Source: Sulfitobacter noctilucicola (GTDB taxonomy: Bacteria > Pseudomonadota > Alphaproteobacteria > Rhodobacterales > Rhodobacteraceae). From it: a stretch of 64,000 bases of DNA. The notes beneath the pieces are model-generated. The model was given only the letters and a program-made list of their open reading frames with translations. It did not search any database and was not told the DNA's origin. Shown in pieces: positions 1 to 8,917 of this stretch. The position numbers and the translations under genes were made by a program. The stretch lies in contig NZ_JASD01000008.1 in NCBI RefSeq assembly GCF_000622385.1, forward strand, positions 496,001-560,000. The letters are read 5' to 3'. How positions within the stretch are numbered: the stretch's first letter is position 1; each line of letters begins with the position of its first letter.

Positions 1-1
1 T

Positions 2-193
2 GCTGCAGAAAAGATATTGCTCAAGACCGCGCTGGCAGAGATGTCAACGCTGGACGGCACCCTGCGCAAGGTCATCAAGCGCCCTCAGGGATTTGATGCA
101 AACTTCCTTGGTATGACGCGGGAAACGGCGGATCTCGCCTGTCGACGTTTGGCTGCACGCAATGTCAGCTGCTTTATGATTGGCCCGGGCTGA
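2..193 (+). CDS. C-terminal end of a probable D-alanyl-D-alanine carboxypeptidase (SPOR-type tail), partial
   Basis: An open frame enters from the left edge and stops with TGA at 191-193, giving about 63 residues. The tail has the pattern FLGMTRETADLACRRLAARN followed by CFMIGPG, which resembles the C-terminal SPOR-like segment carried by Rhodobacterales D,D-carboxypeptidases. Such enzymes trim peptidoglycan pentapeptides in the periplasm, and the tail would bind glycan. The catalytic domain lies outside the window, so the assignment rests on the tail alone. The end overlaps the stop of the convergent LysR gene by 20 bases. Another SPOR-containing envelope protein is the main alternative. Confidence 0.5.
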   Translation, partial: AAEKILLKTALAEMSTLDGTLRKVIKRPQGFDANFLGMTRETADLACRRLAARNVSCFMIGPG

Positions 194-1070
194 CCGCTGC
201 TTCTTTTGCCTCGCGGCGCAACCATGTAGCGAAAGCTTTGACCCACGCACGCTGGACGCCGGGCCTAGTGACGATGTGATATCCTGCGCCCGGCTTGTCT
301 TCCACGTGGAATTCGCGCAGACGGCCAGCATCGATATCTCTGGCCACAAAGTCACGTACCGTAACAACAACGCCCTGCCCTTCACGCGCACCATCCAGCA
401 TCAGATTGCCCGGCACCTGCACCATCCCCAGCTCGGCACGTGGCACCCCAAAGCGGCGATGCCAATTGGTCGCCTCTGAGGTGCCCAGCTCTTCTAACCA
501 CGGAAATTTCGCCAATTCAGAAATGTCGGAAATCTCGGCGTCGCCCACAAGCGATGGTGCCGCTACAACCACCATCGGCGACTGCACCAGCATCTCTGCC
601 TCCACCCCCGGCCAAGGGCCTGTGCCATAGCGGATCGCGATATCGATCCCATCAGAGCCCAGCATCACAAGCTTGGGCGAGGGATCAATCATGATATCCA
701 CTTGCGGATAATCTGCGCGAAATTTCGGCAATCGCGGCATAAGCCACGAAGCCGCGAAGGTTGGCGTTGCAGAAATATGAACGGGGCGTTTTTCGTGCTG
801 TCCCGTGATATCCTCAACCGCGTCGATCATCGCACCAAAGCCCAGTTGCAACGCCTGTGCCAGCTTCTCTCCTGCCAGCGTCAACTCAAGGCTACGACCG
901 GACCGATCCAGCAGAGAGGTATCCAGATGCGATTCAAGAACGCGCAATTGCTGGCTTATCGCGGCATGACTCACGCCCAACGCGTCACCGGCAGCAACGA
1001 CATTGCGGACGTCTGCGAAGGCAGCAAAGGCACGCAAAGCGGACAATGGGGGAAGACTCCGCCAATTCAT
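174..1070 (-). CDS. LysR family transcriptional regulator (GcvA-like)
   Basis: The 298-residue product has the normal length of a LysR regulator. Residues about 6-65 form the winged helix-turn-helix (LSALRAFAAFADVRN, then GVSHAAISQQLRVLESHLD), and the rest is the two-lobed periplasmic-binding-like effector domain. The opening W-R-S-L-P-P-L-S-A-L-R-A-F and the IAIRYGTGPWPG stretch are typical of the GcvA subgroup, which controls amino-acid or beta-lactamase genes in other bacteria. No clear target gene is divergent to it; the nearest gene on the other strand is a 48-codon reading frame 100 bases away. The effector is unknown. Confidence 0.9.
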   Translation of the reverse strand: MNWRSLPPLSALRAFAAFADVRNVVAAGDALGVSHAAISQQLRVLESHLDTSLLDRSGRSLELTLAGEKLAQALQLGFGAMIDAVEDITGQHEKRPVHISATPTFAASWLMPRLPKFRADYPQVDIMIDPSPKLVMLGSDGIDIAIRYGTGPWPGVEAEMLVQSPMVVVAAPSLVGDAEISDISELAKFPWLEELGTSEATNWHRRFGVPRAELGMVQVPGNLMLDGAREGQGVVVTVRDFVARDIDAGRLREFHVEDKPGAGYHIVTRPGVQRAWVKAFATWLRREAKEAAVSPGQS

Positions 1071-1170
1071 ATTTAAGTAATTCTTACATACAGTGATTTT
1101 TGATGACTCGGTAATCTCACGCTTTACGTCCTATATACCTGCATAACTTCTTTAGCCCTTAGGAGACCTC

Positions 1171-1317
1171 ATGTTAGATATATATGCAAGTGCCTTCATG
1201 ACTGCGACAAGGACCGATACCGTGCAACTACGTGAGGTCCCCTCAAAGAACGGGCAGAAGCGTCGCCGCTGGTTTGCGCCCCGCAAAACCATCGAAATCA
1301 ACCCTTCCAAATTGTGA
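1171..1317 (+). CDS. Small basic protein of 48 residues, unknown function
   Basis: An ATG at 1171 is preceded by a strong AGGAG with good spacing (TTAGGAGACCTCATG) and opens 48 codons ending at TGA 1315-1317. The product begins MLDIYASAFMTA and has a basic tail with K-R-R-R-W-F-A-P-R-K. I do not recognise a family. The stop overlaps a possible GTG start of the next gene, which suggests the two are translated together. Support comes from the ribosome binding site and the coupling, not from homology. Confidence 0.55.
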   Translation: MLDIYASAFMTATRTDTVQLREVPSKNGQKRRRWFAPRKTIEINPSKL

Positions 1318-1325
1318 GAGCCATC

Positions 1326-1601
1326 ATGCCAACACTTCAAGCTCCCCTGCGTTACTCAGTGAGCGATCTTTTCACATTGATCCGTACCCAACGCGTGAAT
1401 GTACTCAAATGGGCTGCGTCAATCGTTCAGATCATGGGATATTCGGCGACTGCATTCGGGCTTACCCCGCTTAACATCTATCTGTTCCTGATCGGACTGG
1501 TTGGCTGGTTTGCTGTGGGCGTGCTGTGGCGGGATAAAGCAATCATGCTTATCCACGTGGTTGCCCTCGCCGCTATGATTGCCGGCCTGCTAAGCGCTTA
1601 G
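1326..1601 (+). CDS. Small inner-membrane protein, possibly DUF6552 family
   Basis: A product of about 91 residues with two hydrophobic segments, NIYLFLIGLVGWFAVGVLW and IMLIHVVALAAMIAGLLSA, preceded by a shorter apolar stretch near VLKWAASIVQIMGYSATAFG. The general pattern (K-W-A, a TM, then LW-R-D-K-A) resembles the small DUF6552 membrane proteins of Rhodobacteraceae, but this is tentative. ATG at 1326 was chosen; GTG at 1314, which overlaps the upstream stop as GTGA, is an equally plausible coupled start. The stop overlaps the convergent DUF2189 gene by four bases. Function unknown. Confidence 0.6.
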   Translation: MPTLQAPLRYSVSDLFTLIRTQRVNVLKWAASIVQIMGYSATAFGLTPLNIYLFLIGLVGWFAVGVLWRDKAIMLIHVVALAAMIAGLLSA

Positions 1602-2368
1602 GCAGGCGTGCTGACAGCACGGTAAAGATGCCAGGTTGCATGCCCCAGCACAGGCATGGCAACAAACAAACCAAGAAAAGCGGGCAACATCGCAATCAGT
1701 GTGATGCCCGCTATCAATACCCCCCAGCACAGAAACAGTATCGGTGCGGACTTAACCGCAGAAATTGACGACAGCATGGCCGTGACAAAATCAATATCAC
1801 GATCCAGCAGCATCGGCATTCCGATCACACTGATTGAGAAAACAAGCAGCGCAAAGACCGCGCCCACCACACTGCCCACAGCCAGCATCGAAAGCCCTTC
1901 GCTTGTCAGGAAAATGCCCAGTGATGAAGACACATTTGTCATCGGAGACAGCCCCAGAAACAGTGCGAATATCATGTGACCAAGGAAGAACCAGAACATG
2001 AAGGTCACGATAATGATCGCCGCAAGCCACGGGAGTTGCCCGGAAAGGTGCTGACGGACCACCGAAGTAATGGCCGACAGATGTAAAGGTTCGGTGGTGT
2101 TACGGCGGCGGCTGACCTCATAAAAACCCAGTGCGGCCAGTGCTCCGATCAACGGAAATCCCATCACGGCCAACACCAGCCAGTAAGTCGTGCCAGTGAC
2201 ATAGGTGACGGCCGCCATGATGAGCCCTGCGATCACGAAAAAGCTTGCGAAAAACAGGTCAGTCAGAGGCGCAGCCGCAAAGTCGCGCAGTCCTGCCGCG
2301 AAGCTTTGGCGAAAGTCGGCAGCGGTGGGCTTACGCAATTGGGGCGCACTAAGAGGTCTGTCTGTCAT
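1598..2368 (-). CDS. DUF2189 family integral membrane protein
   Basis: The 256-residue product has about six membrane segments and the family layout: a cytosolic start with LRKPTAADFRQSFAAGLRDF, then LFFASFFVIAGLIMAAV, a long central pair, and a C-terminal MPVLGHATWHLYRAV, which matches the conserved G-H-x-T-W-H-x-Y-R end of DUF2189. The role of the family is unknown. It lies 68 bases downstream of yejF on the same strand but has its own likely promoter: an FNR-like site sits about 42 bases before the start. No Shine-Dalgarno sequence is evident before the chosen ATG. Confidence 0.85.
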   Translation of the reverse strand: MTDRPLSAPQLRKPTAADFRQSFAAGLRDFAAAPLTDLFFASFFVIAGLIMAAVTYVTGTTYWLVLAVMGFPLIGALAALGFYEVSRRRNTTEPLHLSAITSVVRQHLSGQLPWLAAIIIVTFMFWFFLGHMIFALFLGLSPMTNVSSSLGIFLTSEGLSMLAVGSVVGAVFALLVFSISVIGMPMLLDRDIDFVTAMLSSISAVKSAPILFLCWGVLIAGITLIAMLPAFLGLFVAMPVLGHATWHLYRAVSTPA

Positions 2369-2402
2369 AGCTACAACTTGGCGCAAAATGTCGCCGGTCT
2401 AA

Positions 2403-2416
2403 ATGATATAGATCAA
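2403..2416 (-). promoter_or_regulatory. FNR/FnrL-like box upstream of the DUF2189 gene
   Basis: On the minus strand the bases read TTGATCTATATCAT, matching nine of ten fixed positions of the FNR consensus TTGAT-N4-ATCAA. The centre is about 41 bases before the DUF2189 ATG. It lies between yejF and that gene, so it could start a separate anaerobic or low-oxygen transcript. This is a motif match only. Confidence 0.45.
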
Positions 2417-2435
2417 CACATGCGCGGGCGGTGTG

Positions 2436-4016
2436 TCAGGTCGCGGCTTGCAAAAGCGTTCGCGTATAATCCGACTTGGGCCGCTCATAAAGATCAGCCG
2501 CATCGCCATATTCAACCACATCCCCACGCTTCATCACCATAACTTTGTGCGACATCGCGCGCACCACTTTGAGGTCGTGACTGATGAACAGGTACGCCAG
2601 CCCGTATTTTACCTGCAGATCGCGCAGCAGCTCAACAATCTGAACTTGCACCGTCATATCGAGAGCTGATGTAGGCTCATCCAGAACCAAGAGCTTTGGA
2701 CGTAGGACCATAGCGCGCGCAATCGCGATACGCTGCCTCTGGCCACCGGAAAACTCGTGCGGATAGCGGTCCATCGTTCCGGGGTCGAGACCAACTTCGA
2801 CCATTACCTCGTGGACCAGAACGCGTTGATCCGTGCCTTTATCGACACCGTGAATGCCGAGCCCTTCAGATATGATCTGAAAGCAGGTCATGCGCGGGGA
2901 GAGCGACCCGAAGGGGTCTTGAAACACAATTTGCATTTCCGAGCGTAGGCGGCGCAATTGCCGGGTAGACCACTGGCGCACGTCCTGATCCATAAAGGTG
3001 ATGCCCCCTTCGGAGGCAATCAATCGCATGATGGCAAGCGCCATCGTGGTTTTGCCCGAGCCGCTTTCGCCCACTATGCCCAGCGTTTCGCCTGCACGGA
3101 CAGATATCGTCGCATCATTCACCGCTTTCACATGGCCCACAGTCCGCCGCAGCAAACCTTGCTGGATCGGAAACCACACCTTGAGATGTTCGGTGCTCAC
3201 AATCTCTGGCGCATCTGCTGGTACGGGATCAGGTTGGCCCGTCGGCTCCGCACTCAGCAGTTTGATGGTATAGGGGTGCTGCGGATTGTCGAAAATCTCG
3301 GTGGTTGGTCCCTGCTCTACGATCTCACCATGCTGCATCACACACACACGATCAGCAATGCGCCGCACAATCCCAAGGTCATGGGTAATGAACAGAAGCC
3401 CCATGCCTTCGCTGTCTTTCAATTCTTTCAGCAGGTCCAGAATTTGCGCCTGAATGGTGACATCCAACGCTGTTGTCGGCTCATCCGCGATCAGGACGTC
3501 AGGCTTGTTTGCTAGCGCCATTGCGATCATGACACGCTGGCGTTGGCCGCCAGATAGCTGGTGCGGATAGGCACCCAGACGGCTTTCTGCGTCGTTGATG
3601 CCGACCTTCTCCATCAGCTCTAGGATACGTGCGCGCGCGGCAGCACCGGCAAGCCCCTGATGTAAGGCAAGGCTTTCACCCAACTGCTTTTCAATTGTGT
3701 GTAGCGGGTTGAGCGATGTCATCGGCTCCTGGAAGATAAAGCTGATGTCGTTGCCACGCACCTTGCGCAACAGCGCCTCATCCGCGCCGATCATCTGCTG
3801 ACCCTCGTATGTGACAGAACCGGACACTTCGGCGCTGTCCCCCAAGAGAGACACAGTCGACAAGGCCGAGACAGATTTGCCAGAGCCGGATTCGCCTACC
3901 AGCGCAACGGTCTCGCCGCGCTCAACGTGAAAGGACACACCTTTGACGGCCTGCGTGACCTGACCGTCCTGACGAAAGCCCACGCGCAAATCGCGCACAT
4001 CCAGCAGTGCAGTCAT
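2436..4016 (-). CDS. yejF: Peptide ABC transporter, double ATP-binding subunit YejF
   Basis: The 526-residue protein holds two complete ABC ATPase halves. The first has Walker A GESGSGKS, signature LSGGQRQR and Walker [13 protein letters not shown]. The second has [16 protein letters not shown] and [12 protein letters not shown]. This fused arrangement is typical of YejF, which energises the YejABEF importer of microcin C and related peptides in Escherichia coli. It is the last gene of yejA-B-E-F and its ATG overlaps the yejE stop by four bases. Substrates in this organism may be peptidoglycan or dietary peptides. Confidence 0.93.
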   Translation of the reverse strand: MTALLDVRDLRVGFRQDGQVTQAVKGVSFHVERGETVALVGESGSGKSVSALSTVSLLGDSAEVSGSVTYEGQQMIGADEALLRKVRGNDISFIFQEPMTSLNPLHTIEKQLGESLALHQGLAGAAARARILELMEKVGINDAESRLGAYPHQLSGGQRQRVMIAMALANKPDVLIADEPTTALDVTIQAQILDLLKELKDSEGMGLLFITHDLGIVRRIADRVCVMQHGEIVEQGPTTEIFDNPQHPYTIKLLSAEPTGQPDPVPADAPEIVSTEHLKVWFPIQQGLLRRTVGHVKAVNDATISVRAGETLGIVGESGSGKTTMALAIMRLIASEGGITFMDQDVRQWSTRQLRRLRSEMQIVFQDPFGSLSPRMTCFQIISEGLGIHGVDKGTDQRVLVHEVMVEVGLDPGTMDRYPHEFSGGQRQRIAIARAMVLRPKLLVLDEPTSALDMTVQVQIVELLRDLQVKYGLAYLFISHDLKVVRAMSHKVMVMKRGDVVEYGDAADLYERPKSDYTRTLLQAAT

Positions 4017-5119
4017 GAAAACGTCTTTCTCGGATCGAAGGCATCGCGAATGCCTTCAAAGATAAACACCAGCAGGGACAGCATGATCGCAAAGGTAAAG
4101 AAGGCCGTGAAGGCAAGCCAAGGAGCCTGAAGGTTCTGTTTCGCCTGCAACGTCAGCTCGCCCAGTGACGGCGCAGAAGACGGCAGACCGAAGCCCAGAA
4201 AATCAAGGATCGCGAGCGTGCTGATCGTACCGGTGATGATGAACGGCAGCATCGTAAGGGTCGCCACCATCGCGTTGGGGAGCATGTGGCGGAACATGAT
4301 GGTGGTATTGCCCACACCCAGCGCCCGCGCGGCGCGCACGTATTCCAGATTTCGCGCGCGCAAGAATTCGGCACGGACCACACCCACCAGGGATGTCCAA
4401 CTGAAGAGCACCAAAAGGAATACAAGCAGCCAGAAACTGCGTCCCAAAATCGCGAACATGATGATGATGACATATAGTGACGGCGTGGAGGACCAGATTT
4501 CGATGATCCGTTGGAAAATGAGATCAAGCCATCCACCAAAGAACCCCTGCACCGCCCCCGCGATGATCCCGATGATCGACGCAAGACCCGTAACAATAAG
4601 GGTAAACAGAATCGACAGGCGGAAACCGTGGATGACCCGTGCCATCACATCGCGTTTGGTGCCGTCTGTCCCCAGCCAGTTCTGCGCATTGGGCGGCAGC
4701 GGGGCCGCGCCGGGACGGTCCACGGCAGTGTTAAAACTGTACGGGATGATCGGCCAGATTGCCCAACCTTTGGCAATCTCCTCGCCCTCGATCAGACCAT
4801 CCTGCGCGTCTTCGATATATCCTTCCGGGTCATCGAAACACAGCTCAAGCCCGCCCGTCTCGATCAAGCACTTCACTTCCGGATCGCGATAGACAGCTTC
4901 GGTCTGGAAATCGCCGCCGAACTCCGTCTCGGCGTAGAAATTGAAGATCGGCATATAATAATCGCCTCGATAATTCACGAGGATCGGTTTGTCGTTCGCT
5001 ACGAATTCAGCGCAAAGCGAAATGCCGAAGAGGACCGCGAAAATCCAAAGCGACCAGTAGGCACGCTTGTTCTTTTTGAAGTTGCGCCAACGGCGTGCAT
5101 TTAGCGGGGACAAAGCCAT
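4013..5119 (-). CDS. yejE: Peptide ABC transporter permease YejE
   Basis: A 368-residue permease of the DppC/OppC type. The first transmembrane helix follows WRNFKKNKRAYWSLWIF, a large periplasmic loop of about 100 residues comes next, and the BPD_transp_1 core carries RAARALGVGNTTIMFRHMLPN, the EAA loop that docks on the ATPase. Length and the extended loop fit YejE rather than the shorter DppC. It shares base 5119 with the yejB end and overlaps yejF by four bases, so the four genes form one operon. Confidence 0.93.
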   Translation of the reverse strand: MALSPLNARRWRNFKKNKRAYWSLWIFAVLFGISLCAEFVANDKPILVNYRGDYYMPIFNFYAETEFGGDFQTEAVYRDPEVKCLIETGGLELCFDDPEGYIEDAQDGLIEGEEIAKGWAIWPIIPYSFNTAVDRPGAAPLPPNAQNWLGTDGTKRDVMARVIHGFRLSILFTLIVTGLASIIGIIAGAVQGFFGGWLDLIFQRIIEIWSSTPSLYVIIIMFAILGRSFWLLVFLLVLFSWTSLVGVVRAEFLRARNLEYVRAARALGVGNTTIMFRHMLPNAMVATLTMLPFIITGTISTLAILDFLGFGLPSSAPSLGELTLQAKQNLQAPWLAFTAFFTFAIMLSLLVFIFEGIRDAFDPRKTFS

Positions 5120-6204
5120 CAGCCCTCCCTCCGCTCAAAATCGATGCGGGGATCAACAAGCACATACATCAGGTCAGACAAGATGCCGACGACCAGCCCG
5201 ATAAGGCCAAAGATGAATAGCGTGCCAAAAACAATCGGGTAATCGCGGGCAACCGCCGCTTCAAACCCCAGACGCCCCAGACCATCAAGCGAGAAGATCG
5301 TCTCAATTATCAGAGAGCCGCCAAAGAACACACCGATGAACACCGCCGGAAAACCCGCAATCACGATCAGCATGGCGTTGCGGAACACATGACCGTAAAG
5401 CACAGCGCGTTCTGACAACCCTTTGGCGCGGGCAGTCATCACGTAGTGTTTCTTGATCTCGTCCAGAAAGCTGTTTTTCGTCAGCAAGGTCAGCGTCGCA
5501 AAGGCACTGATCGTGGAGGCCAGAACCGGCAGCGTGATGTGCCAGAAATAATCCGCGACCTTACCCAGAGGGCTAAGCTGGTCGAAGTTATCAGAGGTCA
5601 GCCCCCGTAGCGGGAAAATCTGGTAATAGGACCCGCCCGCAAAAAGCACCAACAGCAGAATCGCAAACAGAAAACCGGGGATCGCATATGCCGCGATAAT
5701 GGCACCAGACGTCCACGTGTCAAAGCTACTGCCGTCTTTCACCGCTTTGCGGATGCCTAGTGGGATCGACACCAGATAGGCAATCAAGGTCGACCAAAGC
5801 CCCAGTGTAATCGAGACGGGCAGCTTTTCCTTGATCAGATCAATCACGCTGATGGAGCGGAAATAGCTCTCTCCGAAATCGAAGCGCATGTAGTTCCACA
5901 TCATGTTCAGGAAGCGTTCAACCGGTGGCTTGTCAAAGCCGAACTCTTTCTCGAGCTCTTCGATGAATTCGGGTGGCAAACCACGGGCACCAACATAACT
6001 GTCGTTGGTTTCAAGCTCGGCGTTGCCCGCATCATTGCCTGCACCGGCAAAGCCGCCAAAGACATCACCGCCACCCTGAATACGGGCGATGGCCTGTTCG
6101 ACCGGCCCACCGGGGACGAATTGAACCAAGGCAAAGTTAATAAGCATGATCCCGACAAGAGTGGGGATGATCAGCAAAAGCCGTCGAAGAATGTAGGCGC
6201 CCAT
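5119..6204 (-). CDS. yejB: Peptide ABC transporter permease YejB
   Basis: A 361-residue DppB/OppB-type permease beginning [20 protein letters not shown], the usual first helix of the family, with an inserted Gly/Asp/Asn-rich periplasmic segment (residues about 40-75) and the EAA-type loop [20 protein letters not shown] near residue 255. It pairs with YejE to form the membrane channel. It begins nine bases after the yejA stop and is the second gene of the operon. Confidence 0.93.
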   Translation of the reverse strand: MGAYILRRLLLIIPTLVGIMLINFALVQFVPGGPVEQAIARIQGGGDVFGGFAGAGNDAGNAELETNDSYVGARGLPPEFIEELEKEFGFDKPPVERFLNMMWNYMRFDFGESYFRSISVIDLIKEKLPVSITLGLWSTLIAYLVSIPLGIRKAVKDGSSFDTWTSGAIIAAYAIPGFLFAILLLVLFAGGSYYQIFPLRGLTSDNFDQLSPLGKVADYFWHITLPVLASTISAFATLTLLTKNSFLDEIKKHYVMTARAKGLSERAVLYGHVFRNAMLIVIAGFPAVFIGVFFGGSLIIETIFSLDGLGRLGFEAAVARDYPIVFGTLFIFGLIGLVVGILSDLMYVLVDPRIDFERREG

Positions 6205-6213
6205 GGGTGCGGA

Positions 6214-8145
6214 TTACCTCAGCGCGCCATCGGCACGCAACGCGGCACCTTTATCGGCGTTGTACCACCAAAAATCGAGGTATCCCAAACCGTAGGCCGG
6301 TATTTCTTCGGGGCGCTCGTACTGGTTATAGTAAGCAGTCCAGTGCACATCGTTGTACCAGACAGGGATCATAAAGAATTCGTGCCGCAATGCACGATCG
6401 AGTGCGATCAACGTCGTATCGGTTTCTTCTTTTGAGGTCGCACGCTGTGAGGCTTCAATGATTTCATCAACCAACGGGCTGGCCAGACCGGCAGGGTTGA
6501 AAAGCGAGTAAGACGCCGCCTCCGATCCGTAAACCTGTTGCAGGCCGCCACCGGTGCTTAGAAACGGGATATACTGGTCAAATACCATGTCATAGTCGCG
6601 ATCCCGTTCGCGTGCGGTGTATTGCGATGCATCCACACGCTCGAGCACTGCATCCACGCCCATCGCGCGCAGGTTGGACATGAAGTTTTCAACCACCGCC
6701 GACAATGTCGCTGACCCTGAAGAGTTCATCAGAAAGGTCAGACGCAAAGGTGCGCCGGTTTCATCACGTCGCATGCCATCGCTGCCGACGGCCCACCCAG
6801 CATCGTCCAGCAGCTTTGCCGCGGCACGGGCATTGCGCCGGTCCAGCAGACGGGTCGCGCTGGAGGTGTGCGGCATCCGTACTTCCTCGCTCAACAACTC
6901 TGCGGGCACCAAATCGCCCAGCGATTGCAGGAATGCCAATTCGTCGCCTTCCGGCACACCTTGGGCCATCAAGGGTGTATCCTGATTGAAGGACGCGCGT
7001 TGCTTGAAAAGACCGTACTGCAGCGATTCATTGGTCCATTCAAAGTTGAACCCCAAGGCGACCGCTTCCCTGACGCGGCGGTCCTTGAGGACCTCCCGCC
7101 CGAGGTTGAAGACGATACCAACTGGCGTAGGAGGTGCACCATCAGGGATTTCGTCCTTGATGATCTGGCCGTTCTTCACCTTTGGGAAATCATAGGCTGA
7201 CGCCCATTGCTTCGAGTTACCCTCATTTCGGAAGGTATATTCGCCCGCCTTAAACGCCTCAAAGGCGGAGTTTTCATCGCCGAAGTATTCAACCCTGATC
7301 TTGTCAAAGTTGTTGCGACCTTGGTTGAAAGGCAAATCATTGCCCCAATAATCCGGGTTCCGTTTATACAAGATCCGGCGGTTCACGTCGATTTCGTCGA
7401 TCATATATGCCCCGGAGCCAGGCGAGGTTTCCAAACGGCTTTCGTCCAGACGCGCGCCTGTTTCCTCATACCATTTCTTGGACCACACAGACATGCCGCC
7501 GACCACTTCGATAAGGCTGCGGCGCGAGATGCCCGGAGTGAATTCGTATTTGATGGTGTGGTCATCGATGACTTCGATGTTCTGGATGCGTTTACTGACC
7601 GCATCCGCATAGGATTTCAGACCCTGATCAAGAATCAACTGCTGGCTGAAGGCGACATCATGTGCCGTTACCGGTGTCCCGTCAGAAAACCGTGCCTCGG
7701 GGCGCATGTAGAAGATGACCCAGTTCTTATCGACATCGTATTCGAGCGTCTCGCACAGCAGGCAGTAGTATTCGGCATAGACGTCGGCAGGAGCCTGCAC
7801 ATTGACGCCTTCACCCAAAAGGCTTTCGTACATGACGGTGGCCAAGGCACCGCCCCGCCCCTTGCGGGTATAGGGGTTCATAGAATCAAACGTGCCCAAC
7901 GTCGCGATAGAGATTTCACCACCCTTGGGGGCATCCGGGTTCACATAGCTGAAATGGGGGTAATCCGCATCATATGACAGCTCACCAAAGAACGAATAGC
8001 CGTGGCTTTTGATCGTTTCCTCTTGGGCGGATGTCGCCCCGGCCCAAACCGATGCCGCACCGAAGGCCGCAAAGGCCATCCAGTGCATCCAGTGCATTCC
8101 CTTGCTTGAACGGCTCATCGCTTGGGTCGTTGATCGGTTCATCAG
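6214..8145 (-). CDS. yejA: Peptide ABC transporter substrate-binding protein YejA
   Basis: A periplasmic solute-binding protein of about 643 residues (SBP_bac_5, DppA-like) starting MNRSTTQAM, with a hydrophobic export segment WMAFAAFGAASVWAGATSAQ. The mature part starts with SHGYSFFGELSYDADYPHF and PDAPKGGEI, both typical of YejA. AAGGA lies eight bases before the ATG at 8143-8145, which favours this start over TTG or ATG codons a few residues upstream. It is the first gene of the yej operon and lies downstream of the cytochrome c gene, separated from it by a terminator. Confidence 0.93.
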   Translation of the reverse strand: MMNRSTTQAMSRSSKGMHWMHWMAFAAFGAASVWAGATSAQEETIKSHGYSFFGELSYDADYPHFSYVNPDAPKGGEISIATLGTFDSMNPYTRKGRGGALATVMYESLLGEGVNVQAPADVYAEYYCLLCETLEYDVDKNWVIFYMRPEARFSDGTPVTAHDVAFSQQLILDQGLKSYADAVSKRIQNIEVIDDHTIKYEFTPGISRRSLIEVVGGMSVWSKKWYEETGARLDESRLETSPGSGAYMIDEIDVNRRILYKRNPDYWGNDLPFNQGRNNFDKIRVEYFGDENSAFEAFKAGEYTFRNEGNSKQWASAYDFPKVKNGQIIKDEIPDGAPPTPVGIVFNLGREVLKDRRVREAVALGFNFEWTNESLQYGLFKQRASFNQDTPLMAQGVPEGDELAFLQSLGDLVPAELLSEEVRMPHTSSATRLLDRRNARAAAKLLDDAGWAVGSDGMRRDETGAPLRLTFLMNSSGSATLSAVVENFMSNLRAMGVDAVLERVDASQYTARERDRDYDMVFDQYIPFLSTGGGLQQVYGSEAASYSLFNPAGLASPLVDEIIEASQRATSKEETDTTLIALDRALRHEFFMIPVWYNDVHWTAYYNQYERPEEIPAYGLGYLDFWWYNADKGAALRADGALR

Positions 8146-8246
8146 GCACATCCTTTGCAACAATCTCAACTTGTCTGTTGATGTAAGCTAACGGCGAGGC
8201 GTGCCAAGAGACAAGTTGCGAATATGTTATCTATTGAAACACGCAC

Positions 8247-8275
8247 AAAAAAACCGCCCCGAAGGGCGGCTTTTT
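8247..8275. terminator. Rho-independent terminator after the cytochrome c gene
   Basis: A GC hairpin with arms CCGCCC and GGGCGG around a four-base loop is flanked by seven A on the left and five T on the right. On the minus strand it reads as a UUCG-type loop followed by a T run, ending the cytochrome c transcript; it could also act in the other direction. Confidence 0.85.
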
Positions 8276-8294
8276 CGTCGAGTACGTCTGTGAA

Positions 8295-8792
8295 TTAGTT
8301 CAGGCTTTGCAGATAGGCGATGACATTCACCTTGTCCGCTGGCTTTTTCAGACCGGCAAAGCCCATTGTCGTGCCAGGCGCATAACCTTTGGGGTTAAGC
8401 AGGAAGCCGAACAGAGCCTCTTCTGTCCAATCACCTTCCAAAGATGTCAGCGCGCCGGAGTACCCGAAACCGTCAACCGAAGCGACGTCGCGACCAACAA
8501 CACCGTTCAGGTGAGGGCCAACACCGTCGGTGCCGTCAACCTTGTGGCACGCTGAACACTTACGGAAAACGCCTTCGCCTTTGCTGATATCCGCTTCGGC
8601 CATCAGCGCCATCACGTCGATTTCTTCTTCGGGCTCGGCCTCTTCGGCACCGGCGACTTCAATCACATATGACTGCTCGCCATGTGCTTCGGCGTGGTAC
8701 AGCTCTTCTGCGCCCCACTTTCCAAGCAGCAAGATGAGCCAAGCGCCGAACAGGCCAGCACCGATTTTTGTGAGTGTCATTGTGTCGAACAT
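8295..8792 (-). CDS. Membrane-anchored class I cytochrome c (CycM/cy-like)
   Basis: A 165-residue protein with an uncleaved N-terminal helix (ALIGAGLF region, TKIGAGLFGAWLILLLGKWG), an acidic linker, and a monohaem domain: CSACH at residues 79-83 for covalent haem, GPHLNGVVGRD, and the distal ligand Met143 in GTTMGFAGL. This fits the membrane-bound cytochrome cy/c552 family that carries electrons from the bc1 complex to oxidases in Rhodobacterales. The reading frame stays open upstream to 9263, but that part overlaps pheA and has no family character. ATG at 8790-8792 gives the normal length. Confidence 0.9.
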   Translation of the reverse strand: MFDTMTLTKIGAGLFGAWLILLLGKWGAEELYHAEAHGEQSYVIEVAGAEEAEPEEEIDVMALMAEADISKGEGVFRKCSACHKVDGTDGVGPHLNGVVGRDVASVDGFGYSGALTSLEGDWTEEALFGFLLNPKGYAPGTTMGFAGLKKPADKVNVIAYLQSLN

Positions 8793-8917
8793 AGATTTGG
8801 TCCGTATCTTTATTGAGGCTTTTTCATGCGGGTATCTATTGCTTTCCCTGCCTGCAAGCAAGGTGTAGTTACCGCGACGAAACGCCCAAGGGGCGCAAAA
8901 TATCAAGGATTGGTCAG

